DNA of 64,000 nucleotides from Pseudevernia furfuracea (GCA_022315425.1 JAIUPT010000039.1:868001-932000), one strand, 5' to 3'. Shown: positions 33,201-45,350, numbered from the stretch's first letter. Numbers and translations: made by a program. Notes: a model not told the origin generated them from the sequence alone.

Positions 33201-35999
33201 GCGTTGGCCCTTGCCCGGACGGAGAGGAAGGATGCTGTCGGGAAACGGGATCTCCATATAGCGCAGTAGTACGCACGGCTGGAGTCGGGAGAGATTTGAA
33301 AGCAAACGGAAAGTGAAGTGAGAAAAGAAGGTCAAAGGCAGCGAGGAAGCCTTTTCAAATTGCAGTCTAGATAGGAGGTCGAAAAGTGCGGCAAACAGCT
33401 GTGGGCGATCCGGTTCCGGCGTGTCTTTCACGTTTTCCTATACCCGTCTTTGAGATTATCAAGGGCTCAGAGGGGAGACTCTCAGGGTGCCCGAAGATCT
33501 CCTGAGCATGCGAACTTCGTGCTGTTGGAGGGGTCCGACCTCGACGGTATCGTTCGTCGAAGATGGAATGTCGCACGATTTGAAGCAGACTTTCATGTGC
33601 CAAAGTCCCCGAGACTGGGCCGGACTATTAGTTGTGACACCTGAGCCGTGGATACGGAATGAATCATGGGACTCGAATGACTGGCCTTAATCCATGAGGG
33701 GAATTCTATCTGGATTGTTGAGATGAAGAGGGTGGGAGTTCTGGGAAGAAGAGCATATCCTTGCGTGGTTGAGGAGAGCTGTGAGAGTTGGGAGGGAAAA
33801 AGAAAATGTTTTTGAAGGAGACGTTTTCTGTTTGGACAGCAACAGTAAAGTTAACATGTTCGGGGTCATCAAGTGTGATTTGGCCAGCCTGGGCGGATGT
33901 GATCCCACCTCTGGATCATGCTAAGTGTAGCCTATTGTTTATGTCAATGACTCATCCTCTGAGAGATGTTCACTAGCTCTGTCATGCAAAGCCGTGCCTG
34001 TACTTGCATTCTTGTCAGAGACAACTTTTCAATTTTTGCAAGCCTTAATATAGAATAGTCTTCATGATTCTGGACTATATAGGTAGAAGCTTCGAGTTCT
34101 GAACGCTAGTGCTCAGAGAAGAGCCTTGGTCCAACCCTTTGATGTCAAAACTGTTCTCGATTCTGCATCTTGGCATGGCCAGCTGCTTGTCCACATATCA
34201 TGCGACTCTGAGCTCAAGTCAATCTAGATTTGATGTAAGGCCTTGCTGCATCTACTTGACTTGCGCAGTCTGCGGGGCGGTAAGCGGCTCTTTAATTATT
34301 CCTATGTAGAAAGATGTATGACCTGCGTTGGCAGACTTTCGATTGCATGCTGTGGAAAGCGACATCCTAAAGGAACTTTCTCCTGACGGCAACGAAGTCC
34401 ATGCCTGTCAATTCTGGGGGGGAAGTCAAATACGAGAACGATGGCGCTCGATCAGACAGAGACTGGAAGACACTTGATATCAAAGTTTCGGAAAATCACA
34501 ATGACCTCGAAGCAAACCTTGGCGAATGGCTTTCAGCAAAGCAGGTCTCGACCTATTAGCTGCAGGTCCAGCCCTTTATCGTCAGCCGACAATGGAGTGT
34601 GAAGTTTCTTCGTTGTTATCGAGAATCTGCCAGAAGTGCTCCACCAATCTTTTTGTTGAAATCCGACAGTCGTAGCTCATGAGGGAATACTTGTCTTCAG
34701 GAGCTCGATTGGGTCTGACAGAGAATCCGGCAATAGCGAGCACAGGTTCTTCGAATCCATAGAGCATTGGTTATTGATACCTTCGGTGTCCAGTAGAATA
34801 CCTAGTGGCTATGAGTTATGTATCCCCAAGGTGGATGCGGAGCTGAAGGAGGCTCACTTCCGCCGAGGCTAGCGGCAGGAGACCCTGATGACAGACGTGA
34901 AGTATAAAGTAAGAAGGAAATCAAGTACGTAATTCTGAGACCATTATTAGAGTATTGAGAGGGGAAGTTGGCTGATTGAATACCGAGAGTTGGAACTAAA
35001 CGGGGTTCATTTTGCACCGTCTCTTCGGCCAGCTGAAAGCCTTGTAATGGCGCATCTGTGGCCTCTGGATAGTGCCTCCTAGTCCTGGGATTCAACGATA
35101 AGAGGCGGGGTGTGGAAAGGTTTGTTGAAATTTGATAGATTTGATAGGAGGTTGTTTAGTACTAAGGAGACGGTGGTGGCAAGCGAAGCCGAGAATTGCA
35201 GTCTGCCAAACATGGCAAAGTTGAGAATGGCATGTTTGTTATCTCGGCAAAACCTTGGTAGACCCGCGACGCTTTTTTTCTCCACCAACCTAACTCCCTA
35301 CCACGGTGGTCGAAAATTGGAGAAATTGGAGAGATGCGCAACCCTTGCACGTCATTGACCATCAAAAGCATAGAAGCCTGCGTTAAAGGGTCTTTTCCAC
35401 CTCTCGTACCTCATCCTCGCACAATGATTGGTTATCGACTGCAGTCCGCCTTCCGCTGTGGCCTTCCGTCAGGGTCCGAGGCGGAGGAGTGCAGGTGCTT
35501 CTTTCCGAGCCACGGTTTGGAATTGAGTGAGGTTTTGACTGGGTCGGTATGTGGTGGATATCGTTTACTCTCATTTATTATATTATACGGCGGTACTCTA
35601 ATAATCTCTCTACTCTCTACGAGTATGCAAACGTCAGGTCAATCAGGTCTGGACTGTGAAGATCGACATGCTCATGCTATCTTTGCAGTAGGCTCATTTG
35701 ATAATAGTCAAAGAGCACGCGAATTTTGATCATCTCGCTTCTTTCTGATTGGCTTGGCCGTAACATCCGATTATTTTGGTTGTTTGGCTGGAAATTGGGT
35801 TTTTTGTCTGAGCAGCCGGGCCCTGCTCCGCTTTCTCCACGCTAAGTGGCTCGACAAATGGAAGCGATTCAGCAACCTAAGGGTCTAAGGGTCCTAGCGG
35901 GGTCCTAGGGTTAAAAAAGACCGGGTCCTAGTCTCAGATGCATCATCCATGTGTGGACCCTGATTCCCTGATCCACACACCTTTAGCCCATCCCGGAGC
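33201..35999. other. Long gene-free stretch
   Basis: About 2.8 kb in which I support no gene. Frames at 33450-33690 (plus), 34582-34767, 34802-35095 and 35079-35288 (minus) have no recognisable domain. The first could be further debris of the adjacent glucosyltransferase-like pseudogene. Confidence 0.45.
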
Positions 36000-36009
36000 T
36001 AAAGAGTAA

Positions 36010-36065
36010 CTTCTTTCTTTTCTTTCTTTTCTTTCTTTTCTTTCTTTTCTTTTTTCTTTTTTTCT
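36010..36065. repeat. Polypyrimidine microsatellite, CTTTCTTTT units
   Basis: The 9-nt unit CTTTCTTTT repeats about four to five times and runs into irregular T/C tracts. It lies about 1.15 kb upstream of the C2H2 regulator. Pure polypyrimidine mirror sequence of this kind can form triplex DNA, and here it is probably a simple slippage repeat. Confidence 0.8.
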
Positions 36066-37205
36066 CTCAACACCGACTTTACTCAATCGTCAATGCAATG
36101 TCATGTTCAGTAGAATTTGATAAGGACAAGAGCAAGGTACACTACTCTTGTCTCTCTCTACAGGTCTTTCAGGCCACCTGCAACGTGAATACAGCATACA
36201 ATGTACGTATGTACTCGTAGAGGAGAATGGATCAATATTAGTCTTGGAGGTTATCATTAGCGTGCAGAGATCGGCTGAATAATAACTTAATCAGTCTATC
36301 GGCTTTTCCCCTCCTTTTGCCCACTGGAAGTTCGATCTCGGATGTGAAGAAATGCATGATTGGGAGTGAAAAAAAACCGGAGGAATTGGTCCGCAGGACA
36401 TTCCTCATTTCTTAGCCCTCCTCAGCCCTCCTCAGTCCTCCACGCCTCTTTGACTTCGGATGAACCCATCTCAGCTTATCTGCTTTCCAAAAACTCCAGG
36501 CGTCTTCTCTGTAAGACTGTGAGTGGACGGGAAGGAAGCTATCTGCATGATCCTCGGAGGCGTGCCCGTGCACAACAGACTCACCTGCATATCTGCAAAA
36601 ACCCTTACCACTCCCCGGCTATCATCCGTTAGCCACCAAAAAGCCTGTGTCGCTATTCCCAATAGAAAAAACCCCCGGACTGCAAAGCCGTGTAGAGTTG
36701 CTTTTTGGCGCTCTTGTACTAGTTGCTTGTCGTCGTAGTCGGATTTATTATGGAAGCAGGGGGGAAAAGAAGAAGAGACCCTTCTTTGCAACCGTAGGAC
36801 CCTTTCTGCCCATCATCCCACCAGCTGTAAAATCAATCGAAAAGGCGCAGGGTCCCACCTCCCGCCCTCGCCGTCCTATATCCCCCCGCCTTGCTTCATA
36901 CAGTACGCTCATCCATTGATTTCTTTATTTCTTTTCTTCAATGCTGCTGGTCGGTCTCTTCCTCCTTGCAAAACCTCCCGACCAAAACTCACAAGTCACT
37001 TCCTTGCTCTGCCCAGCTCTCCGCAAATCAAGACGGATACCTGCAACACCGGAAATTGATACCTAGCCCTCAAAGTGCACCTGAAGCCCAAAATTTCCAA
37101 ATCGAAAATATTGTGAAAGCATAGGGAATATATCGCTGGCGACTGTGTTGAGCAAAAGTGACAACGTGAGCAGCTGCCCAGTCACCCGTTGAAAAATTTC
37201 CCGCC
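36066..37205. promoter_or_regulatory. Long upstream region of the C2H2 regulator
   Basis: 1.1 kb without a supported gene, with several short upstream ATGs and CT-rich stretches (for example 36385-36450 and 36920-37000). A long leader with upstream ORFs is common for fungal regulators, but transcription here is not demonstrated. Confidence 0.35.
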
Positions 37206-38459
37206 ATGTACGGCGAGGACTCCAGCGGGAGGCGAGTGTCGCTTCTGAACGACGCTTCCTCGAGAATCATCACCAACATCAAACCCACTTTCCCACAACC
37301 TAAACTCTTCAATCGTTCACGCATCTCAATATCATCTATATCATCCTGCACATCGCGCGACAGCTATAATACTTCATCCTCAACCAGTAGTTCCGGCTCG
37401 CCGCGACAGACTCGGTCCCCGCTAACGCCTCAGCTTGTGCGTCTCGACTCGCAATCGTCCCTATCGCAGTCAACTCCATCGCCAATGACGCCCATCAACG
37501 CCTTCGATTTGATGGATGGCCAGCATTCCAAAAACAAGAGCTACAATGACCTACTCAATGGCACTGGCAATAACCTGCCTTATTACCCCAACCCCGCCTT
37601 CGGGCGCTCCAACGGTAATGGCTATCCGACCTTACACGAAGCACCTCAACAACCATACTACAATCTCGACTCCCAGCAGCCTCTCCCAAGCCTGAATGGC
37701 TACGCAGGTGAACTCTACCACCACCGTGATACCCTGGAACCTCTCCAAACCCAGCTGAATCACCCTTACGACCCGAATACATCCCCGATCCTCCCGACAC
37801 TCTCATCAGCAGCCTCAACCAACACCCCTGCCAACTCCCTCCCACCCATCTCCGCAAAATTAAAATCCGGCCCCAACACCCCCATCACCCCGTCCCTCAC
37901 CGCGCCCCCATCCGCCACCGCCAACGGTCAAAACGCCTCCGCGTCCAAAAACCCTCCCTTGATGAAGAAAAAATACCCCTGCCCCCACGCCGTCCGCCAC
38001 AACTGCACCGACACCTTCACGACATCCGGCCACGCGGCCCGGCACGGGAAAAAACACACGGGCGAGAAAAACATCATCTGCCCCACCTGCTCAAAGGCCT
38101 TCACGAGGAAGGACAACATGAAGCAGCACGAACGCACGCACAAGAACCCGAACAGCAAGGCCGGTTCCGTCGCCGGCTCGCCCGTCATCGGTGGCGCCAA
38201 GGGAGCCCGTCGTGCCAGCTCCGGCGTGGGCGCTGACGCCATGGATGTCGACTCCGACGGCAGTGGCATGGGCATGGATCCTCCGAGTCGGACGGGGAGG
38301 GTGGCGAGGCCGAAGATGCCGAGAAGCGAGCTGAGTGAGATAATGGAGGGGTTGGATCGCGAGAATGGCATCGTGAAGGATGATGATGCGGACGCGGACG
38401 GGGAGGGGGAGAGCCCCGGGTTGGATGCGCTGGCTACGGCTGCGAGTGAGATGGCATGA
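37206..38459 (+). CDS. C2H2 zinc-finger transcription factor (Con7-like finger pair)
   Basis: A single exon of 417 residues. A long S/T/P/N-rich N terminus is followed by two fingers at about 257-312. The first is unusual, with seven residues between its cysteines (CPHAVRHNC) and FTTSGHAARHGKKH; the second is classical (CPTCSKAFTRKDNMKQHERTH). This pairing with a FTTSGH.ARH core resembles the fungal Con7 class of developmental regulators, but the orthologue is not certain. The C terminus is acidic (DDDADADGEGES) and could activate transcription. No intron is needed. A G-rich tract and a C-rich tract lie downstream. Confidence 0.8.
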   Translation: MYGEDSSGRRVSLLNDASSRIITNIKPTFPQPKLFNRSRISISSISSCTSRDSYNTSSSTSSSGSPRQTRSPLTPQLVRLDSQSSLSQSTPSPMTPINAFDLMDGQHSKNKSYNDLLNGTGNNLPYYPNPAFGRSNGNGYPTLHEAPQQPYYNLDSQQPLPSLNGYAGELYHHRDTLEPLQTQLNHPYDPNTSPILPTLSSAASTNTPANSLPPISAKLKSGPNTPITPSLTAPPSATANGQNASASKNPPLMKKKYPCPHAVRHNCTDTFTTSGHAARHGKKHTGEKNIICPTCSKAFTRKDNMKQHERTHKNPNSKAGSVAGSPVIGGAKGARRASSGVGADAMDVDSDGSGMGMDPPSRTGRVARPKMPRSELSEIMEGLDRENGIVKDDDADADGEGESPGLDALATAASEMA

Positions 38460-39487
38460 TCTCTTGCTTGCTGGCGCCGTCTGAGCGAGCTTAGCTTGGG
38501 GCGGAATATTCCTGCTTTTCTATTCCTATCACCTCCCTTGTCCTTTTTCGATCAAAAAAGGATGCAGGAGTACGGAGTTGACGGGACATCAGGCAGGAAC
38601 TACGGATGGGTGGCAAACGAATACCCCATGGTCTGCATACTCTACAATTTTTCCCCCCCGAGACTTTTATCTTTTCATGTATCAAGAGGCCGTTCATCTC
38701 TGGCTCTTTTTTCTTGGGGGGAGGGTGGGGGGGGGGAGGGTGCGCTATTGCGGCGGGATCTTATCTGTTATCAAATGCTGGATGCATCAGGGAGGTTGGC
38801 GATGAAATGGTTACTATACACAAGAGCGATAAACAGACGCTTTACGCTGTCGTCACCAGCAATGGAAGTTGGTTCAAGTCCTTTCACTTCGCTTCGTGGG
38901 TGGTGTAAATAATTCAACACTGGGGGTTCAACTTTTTTTTCAAAGGTGATGGCATTATTCAACTCCATTGGTGTGCTGGTCGATCTTAAAATCTCATATC
39001 CTGCCCCCCCTCTCCCCCCCCCTCCCCCCCCCAAAGATTTGGCGACTCTTTCCATCGTAGGCTTTCCCTTGCCATGCCGTCTCGAGCGCCTACGCAAGCT
39101 TCTCATCGTCGGGTTCATCCCGAGTGGTGCTTTTTTGCCCGCCGTTCAAGGATTCGTGACGGTAATGCAATCATAGGAGGCGAGGGTAAAGAGATCCTCG
39201 AAAGCGGAAATTGACGTCTGGGTTGACTACAATGGTTGAGTTTCACTGCGAAAAGAAGGAATGCCCCGAGGCCTTGGCACACTAGAGTAGCTCAGTTAGG
39301 CGATTACACAGTCAGGCAAAACATTTTGGAGGTGGAAACCATGACACTTGTGGCACGGAAAAAAGATGAAGCCAATTTTGCTTTGAAAACTCTTTTGGTA
39401 TTTTGACGTTGCTATAAAGTCCCTTGGCGGAAGACGATGTTTCTCCTCCTTCACCGTCCGTCTATCTTATCTTACTTATTGGCACGG
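38460..39487. other. Intergenic DNA with long G and C tracts
   Basis: About 1 kb between converging genes. A G-rich run at 38716-38740 (G6AG3TG10AG3) and a C-rich run at 39004-39032 (C7TCTC9TC9) are on opposite polarity, about 265 bp apart. No coding frame is supported. Confidence 0.6.
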
Positions 39488-41096
39488 CTAGCCCATCACC
39501 CTGCGCCAGTGCCTCTCCAAACACCAATGACCTCGCGCGTGGCCCGGATCCGGAAGACCAACTATGCTGTACAAGGCCACCTTCTCCCGAATCGCCTGCG
39601 TCGTGAACGGATTCGCACCCTGGCGCAGGAAGAACGCTTCGACTTCTTCGATGCAGGAGTCGGTGTGCTCGTAGACGAAACCGGCCCAGCCGTCTTGTCT
39701 CAGGCACGACAGGACCACTTCTTTCAGTCGCAGGATGCGCCGGACTTCCTCGGCCGTCCGCGCCCATGATCTGAACATGGATTTCCGAGTCAGTAATTCT
39801 CCTTTTGGAATGGGTCTCGGAAACAGAAGACGTGTCATCAGGAGGTGGGGAAAGATCTCCGGCCCCCCCCCCCCAAAAACATAAGTGAAAGGGCCAAAAA
39901 TCTCTAGTCGGAAAACAAAACATGACTTACCCTGATAGAAGGTTGATTTCGCGCATGTACAGCGTTTCGAGCGTGGCCGAAGATTGGAGGAAGCCTGATA
40001 GCTCTGCCGGGTGGACGTTGAAACCTTTCAGGACCAGCGACTTGAGCTTTGGAAACCGGCACCCTCCGAGGATACCGTCGAAGGTGTTGACAAGGTTCGG
40101 AGCCCGGAGCAGGGGTTCAAAATCAGACGCGAGGGAGATGTACAGGCATTCGAGATTGCGAGCGTTTGCTAGAGCTCTGGCGACGTCTCTTTGATAGAAG
40201 ACTTCCCCGTCCGCAGAACCCCGATCGTCGATGCCGAGATCAAAACGTAGCTTCGTCATAGTCGATAGCCGAAGGATCGTATAGCGGTACTGTGGTATTG
40301 ACGTGTCGAATGCACTGACCGGTAAGAGAGCAGAAAGGGCGTCCCAGGGTTTGTGGATCTGAATGTCAAGCTTGGTGATAGCTGAATTCGTCGCGTGCAG
40401 AGCGAGCATGGCGGGGTGGAAAAAGTCCCTTATCTCGGGATCCGAAAAGCAGTGGGGAATGGGCTGCATGTTGATATGGTCCTCCAGTGAGAGGATGCAG
40501 TCCTTCTTCGGACAAAGATCACTCAAATCAATACCAAGATGCCGCATGTCTTTTATCCGGAGATGGCTGTCTGCTCCGGTAGCTCCAATCACCAACTTCT
40601 GTGCTTTGGGCAGCTTGCCGAGGATGGAACAGAGATGAGCGAGATGTGCTCCGGTTTGGTCCATTTCGAGTTGTTCTCGTGCCCGACTGCTGTAGGAGTG
40701 GAAGGAATGCTCCACATGTTGCTGAAAACTCTGCTTGCCAGTGTGGCCGTCTTCATCGTCCTGTCTGATGCAATCCTCGACCGTATCATAGTCGCAGAGT
40801 TTTTGCGAAAGATACGAGAATTCTTCAAGGCTCAAGTAGCCGTATTTGACGGGGAAGTAGAACAACGTCTTGACATGACCTCCGAAATGAAGAGCGGTAT
40901 GATTTGCAACGTCCAGAGTACGATGGCTTGGCGAGAAGGCAATTTGATCAAACAGCAGTGGAGCAGCCAACAGCCTTAGCAATCTGCATACAAGGCGAAC
41001 CTGTTTGAGATCTGGCTTCCGAAGGCGCTTGATGATGAGTATTAGAACTTCTGGGGGAAGAGGCAAGCCGCTTGCATTTTGCCTTGTCTGGGCCAT
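39488..41096 (-). CDS. F-box domain protein, intact copy of a second family
   Basis: Exons 41096-39931 and 39770-39488 encode 482 residues. The start is the ATG in ACCATGGCC at 41096; an upstream in-frame ATG at 41225 would add 43 residues without homology to the broken copies. The F-box is at about residues 13-45 (LPLPPEVLILIIKRLRKPDL, then VRLVCRLL), followed by TALHFGGHVKTL and leucine-rich segments ending in FPKLKSLVLKGFNVHPAELSGF. The intron contains a run of 12 C (39863-39874). The family probably serves as SCF substrate receptors. Broken relatives at 42.1-44.8 kb have the same block order, so this is the one complete copy here. Confidence 0.72.
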
Positions 41097-41220
41097 TGTT
41101 GTCGGCCTAGGAGGAGTAGGTCCAACTGTGAATGCCAAAAAAGCCTGCAAATCGGCAAAGATATCGACCAAAGAGGGTTGTGGCAGGATGGGAATTATAT
41201 AGGCATGCCGGAGGCAGAGA

Positions 41221-41243
41221 TTCACCTGCTAAACGCAGGTGAA
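41221..41243. repeat. Perfect 9-bp hairpin upstream of the F-box gene
   Basis: TTCACCTGC (41221-41229) and GCAGGTGAA (41235-41243) pair around TAAAC. The element is 125-147 bp upstream of the F-box gene start, so it may lie in its promoter or 5' UTR. Confidence 0.65.
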
Positions 41244-42100
41244 TATATATGTATAGTGGTGAAGATGTCAACACAACGGGGGCAGTGACATAAAAAATTA
41301 ACAGTGAACAAAACGGTACAGTGACTTTAGAACTTATATTGTCGGGTGAAAGAGGGCAATGAATAAAAACCCAACAGTGACTTAGAACTGCAGCAAGTCA
41401 CACACAGCAAGAATAATCAATGCCATTATAACTTTTGTGATAACAAGTCCATGTTACTTCCATGTGTTGTATGGTTTTGGTTTGGCTTGCAGTCTACAAA
41501 TGGGGTGATATTTATAAGCCTGCATGAATGCATTTACATTCACTCTTTAGATTGGAAAGTCGACAAAACAGTGAAAACATGATCAGTCGGATTGTTTGTT
41601 TTCACTCACCCCCCCTGACAAAATTCATTGCCGATTCCGGTCCTACAGAGTTCACTTTTTCAAAAGGAATCTGTCAAAGGGAATGGGACCCAAGACTCTT
41701 CATTTCCACTGTACCAGTGTTTACGCTCCACAATAGATGCAGGGTAACGCTAGTGAGTACTTGTCTTTTACCTATGACTCACGTTTTGATAGATATTGTT
41801 TTCCAAGAGTCCGGCCCTGATGAGGGTATCGTTGCGCAGAAAAGCCATCTTTCACACTCCTATTTATTGAAGTAGTTGGATCCAGGGGCCTCTTTTCCCA
41901 AGATGGTAACTTCGATCTTCATCATGGATTTTGGTGGCATTGCTATGTTGCAATGAGGCTGAGGTCGGCCATGAATGTTGCCAGGGGCGAAGTTTTGGAA
42001 TGGGAGCAACACCAAAAAGCACAAATGTGTCTCGTCTCTATATTGGGCGGTAGACGCCACTACCGCCTATCAAGCTTGATTGATATCAATCCTTGACAGT
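41244..42100. other. Gene-free stretch
   Basis: About 860 bp, AT-rich, with no supported coding frame. Confidence 0.5.
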
Positions 42101-42109
42101 TGCTCCGGG

Positions 42110-42633
42110 CTACATTGAGAGGAGCAGAGAAGACGGAATTGCCATCCTCGGACTTGAATCAGGGCACATACTGGCGGTGGGTCTTGAAAGCGCTTTTTTC
42201 TGCTTTGGTCTGAATGCTATTCCTATGGAATCTCCACCGAGAAGGCCGTTGAGCATGCTCACTATTGCCACACGTGCCGCCTCAGGTCCCGGACCTTGCA
42301 GTAACCCTTGAGGGCGCATTCCAGATGGCCCATCAACCCTTTTAAGAGCTTCTTCGTTTAGATGCCTGGACCCAAGTTCAAAAATATCTCTTTCGAGTAA
42401 TCGGGATAGTGAAGGAAGCAAAGTGTTATCATAATTTTGATGTACGAGGCCGAAACGAGAAGCGGTGAGGTTCGCAATCTCAAGATCCGAGTAGCTAGCC
42501 GCGACGAAACCTCATCAAAGACAAATGGGACCACCGCCTGATCGAGGGATCTGCGGACGAGCCGAACAACCTTCAGCTCAGCCTTCATCAAATCTCGGCA
42601 GACTAGAGTTTGCAGCTCCGAAGGAAGACGCAT
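42110..42633 (-). pseudogene. Frameshifted F-box family copy (minus strand)
   Basis: The start at 42633 opens an F-box, MRLPSELQTLVCRDLMKAEL with VRLVRRSLDQAVVPFVFDEV, related to the intact gene's LPLPPEVLILIIKRLRKPDL. After FDEV the continuing homology (YSDLEIANLTASRFG) moves into another frame near 42500, so a frameshift separates the F-box from the rest. The second frame then runs to a stop at 42110. Confidence 0.6.
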
Positions 42634-42957
42634 GATGCCGGAATTCTGGGGTCCGCCTTTTTTGGTTAGCTCCCTCCGAGCCTTGAAGCTGACTGACTAT
42701 GATCTGACGCTAGGATTATGGGAGCATGTGGCACGCCACGCCAAACACTTCCACAGCTATGGAATGTCTGCTTCGATGGGATTCGGGGTGGGATACCCGC
42801 AGATTTGGGCGACGACGAAGACTATCATTTGGGGTATCTAGGGAGGTTCCCAAGATGTGGACGATTTCTTCCTGCGCGATGGCGAAAAGCCCTTCACGAA
42901 AGAGGCGCTCCAACGGAACGAAGACAAAGAACATGCTGAAATGCTGATGCTGTAAGC
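42634..42957 (+). pseudogene. 3' fragment of an F-box family gene on the plus strand
   Basis: Plus-strand frames carry a C-terminal-like segment (SSLRALKLTDYDLTLGLWEH) and then, in another frame, GEKPFTKEALQRNEDKEHAE. The latter aligns by eye with QGANPFTTQAIREKVAL in the intact gene and EKNPFTTKALAKYHADGDV at 43.5 kb. The N-terminal part is missing. Its start abuts, tail against head, the oppositely oriented fragment that begins at 42633. Confidence 0.45.
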
Positions 42958-43385
42958 TTTCGGACCCATAGCCCATTCTCAGAAACGTGTCACAATTGAA
43001 GCAGAGAATGCCAAGCGCGTTGTCCGATGTATTTTGGCAAGAATGGCGCGCTGGTCCGCATGGAGATGGAGGGCGAAGTGTACCAATATAGCAAACTACA
43101 ATGAGATCCCGGCTAGGAGGAACAGAGGTAATGTTTTCTGACAGTTTGTAGCGTCACTACTCCATCGTCATCATAGATATCAAAGCTCTAGTGTTATCGG
43201 AGACATATCCTTTTAGAATCAAGCTAATCATACAAACCTCTGACCCAGTCGAGACTTTCCTTTGACTCCCACGTGACCAATGCTGAAGATTATAGGGCCA
43301 GAATGAGCTAAATAACACTAAGCGATCTTTGGTGCTATTCATTGATCATGGCCATGTTTAATGAGACTAGGTACGGGAGAACACC

Positions 43386-44820
43386 TCAGTGATACCTATC
43401 ACAAATGTCTAGATAGCTCTCCCCTCCACCATGAGCGACCTTTTCCCGCCCTACGTCGCCGTCGGCATGGTACTTCGCAAGCGCCTTTGTGGTGAACGGG
43501 TTTTTCTCCTTGAGCAAAGAGAAAGCCGCCAACATGCCCATAAATGTCCATGTACTCCGTATTTGACCAGGGGTCCTCGAAGCCACCATACAACTGGTCT
43601 AGTTATGCATTCTTCGAACAAAGCAAAGAAGCCCGAGCCCAGTCCACAACCCGCATCCATAATCCCTCTTCTGAAATGGGACATTCGATGGTAAGCTGCT
43701 GAAGTCTCTTGGATTGTGTGAGCAGCTTTAGTAGCTCTACCTCAGTAAATTCGAAGAAAACCAAAATCAGTGATTTCAGTTTGGGAATCGTGCACCCTCT
43801 CAGAACGTCTGACAGTTTTGAGTCTGGTGATACCATGTTCTTCATGCGCAACAAGCGCTAGGTATTCGAGATTGACGGCGCAACGTAGAAGCTTGGGGAC
43901 ATTCCGATGGATGTGGCGAACATCGACATCTGAACAAAATCGCTCAGAATCCCTTGCAAAAGTGAGACGAAATTTGGTCAGCGCGTGGAAACAGAGCTTG
44001 GCCTGGCTGATCTCTCCTGGTGACATCGAAAGCGCAGATGTGTTTACGGTTGTCTCGGTGAGTTCCGGCACCATGGTCAGCTCGCTAACGTTCGAATTTA
44101 TGACGGACAACGCTTGCAATATCAAGCGCCAAGGGTAAGCGGAGCCCTTGCGAGAAAAACCGGACTGTAGCACAGCTGTAGGGATGTGTTTGGTGTCTCC
44201 CAGGACGCATCTCCTGACTGGGCATTTCTTCGAACGTCGCGGCTCGAAGACTTGTAGCGACTCCCGGGACATTGACCGCGAGCTAGGTGAGTCTGTGAGG
44301 ACTGTCTTCCGAATGCCCGGAGAGCTTGTAAGAGCGAAGGACAAGTATGCCGAAGATAGACCCATTTTCAAACTTTCTTGCTGGTTTTTGCAAGTAATGC
44401 GATATAGCTTGAAAGCATAGTTGAAGTGACAGATATCAGAGTCAGTGTCCGTGCCGAATTCCGCGTCGAATTCTTCCTCAACGATTTTTTCGTCCAAGCG
44501 TAAGTAGTGGACAGAAGAAATGGAATACTAAAGTGCGGATGTATTGCTTGAAATAGAGGATAACAAGCTTTGCGATGCGAAGATCTGCCATGTTGAGAGA
44601 CATAAAGAGCTGATCAAGGAGATACGGGACCGCAGCTCGTTCTCATGTCCTCGAGGCCTGGCGCATTTGTTTGAGAACCTGCTTGGGTACAAACCCACAC
44701 ACCAAGCTTAGAGTTTCTGGTCGGAGTATGATGAACGGCCCATGCGCTGGCTCCTTGTCCTGGTAATCAATAACTGGCGTTAGAAGATCGGCGCCGATCT
44801 CACTTGAATACGCCATCTCG
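43386..44820 (-). pseudogene. F-box family gene broken by a stop and frameshifts
   Basis: The frame starting near 44818 (MAYSSEIGADLLTPV) contains an F-box-like region (ILRPETLSLVCGFVPKQVLK) and meets a TGA at about 44655. After it, the same frame continues with ERAAVPYLLDQL. A frame change near 44500 leads into the 44497-43742 frame (CHFNYAFKLY; LTKFRLTFARDSERF; LEYLALVAHEEHGI). A second change near 43850 is followed by LRGCTIPKLKSLILVFFEF, matching LGGCRFPKLKSLVLKGFNV of the intact gene. A C-terminal exon-like piece ends near 43386. One stop and two frameshifts make a working protein unlikely unless sequencing errors explain them. Confidence 0.6.
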
Positions 44821-45350
44821 TAGTTCTATAAGCTGAGCTTGATTGATTGATTGGATCATACCGGACACCCCGAAGGGCTTCACAGGCGACAGAGGCTCAG
44901 CCGGATCCCACTCTCTAACTAGCTATTCGTACACGTATCATCATCAAGTGTGGATCCCCTAGGTCGCATTTACAATAGATAACACGTCTCGATCAAAAAC
45001 GCTGTCTTCGACTATCTATCCCTCGAGAAAACGTCTCAAAAAACCCTTAAAACCTAGAAATACTCTCGATATAGAGACAAAGAAGAAAGATGACTATCGA
45101 CATTATATCAGTACAACTCTGAAACTCTTTCCAGCCACGCATATAGATAGAAGTATTCTCCTCTTAAAGGCCGAGCTTCTATAAGTCACTCGTCGATTGA
45201 TTTCTGTATACCTTTCTCTCGTGTTATAGTCGTGATCAAGGATTCTCTCGATAGACGACTCTTTGAGATACTCATCATTTCACGTAGCCCCTTACGTATG
45301 AACGTGCCCTCAGTGAAATCACGCGCGTTTTTTGCCGCTCGCGGACGTTT
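44821..45350. other. Gene-free stretch
   Basis: About 530 bp with no supported coding frame or RNA gene. Confidence 0.5.

Noticed and set aside
22881..36300. Secondary-metabolite or transposon cluster
   Set aside because: No polyketide or peptide synthase, P450, transposase, reverse transcriptase, long terminal repeats or terminal inverted repeats were recognised.
39281..39310. tRNA D-arm-like TAGCTCAGTTAGG
   Set aside because: There is no T-arm or acceptor stem at the right distance; a chance match.
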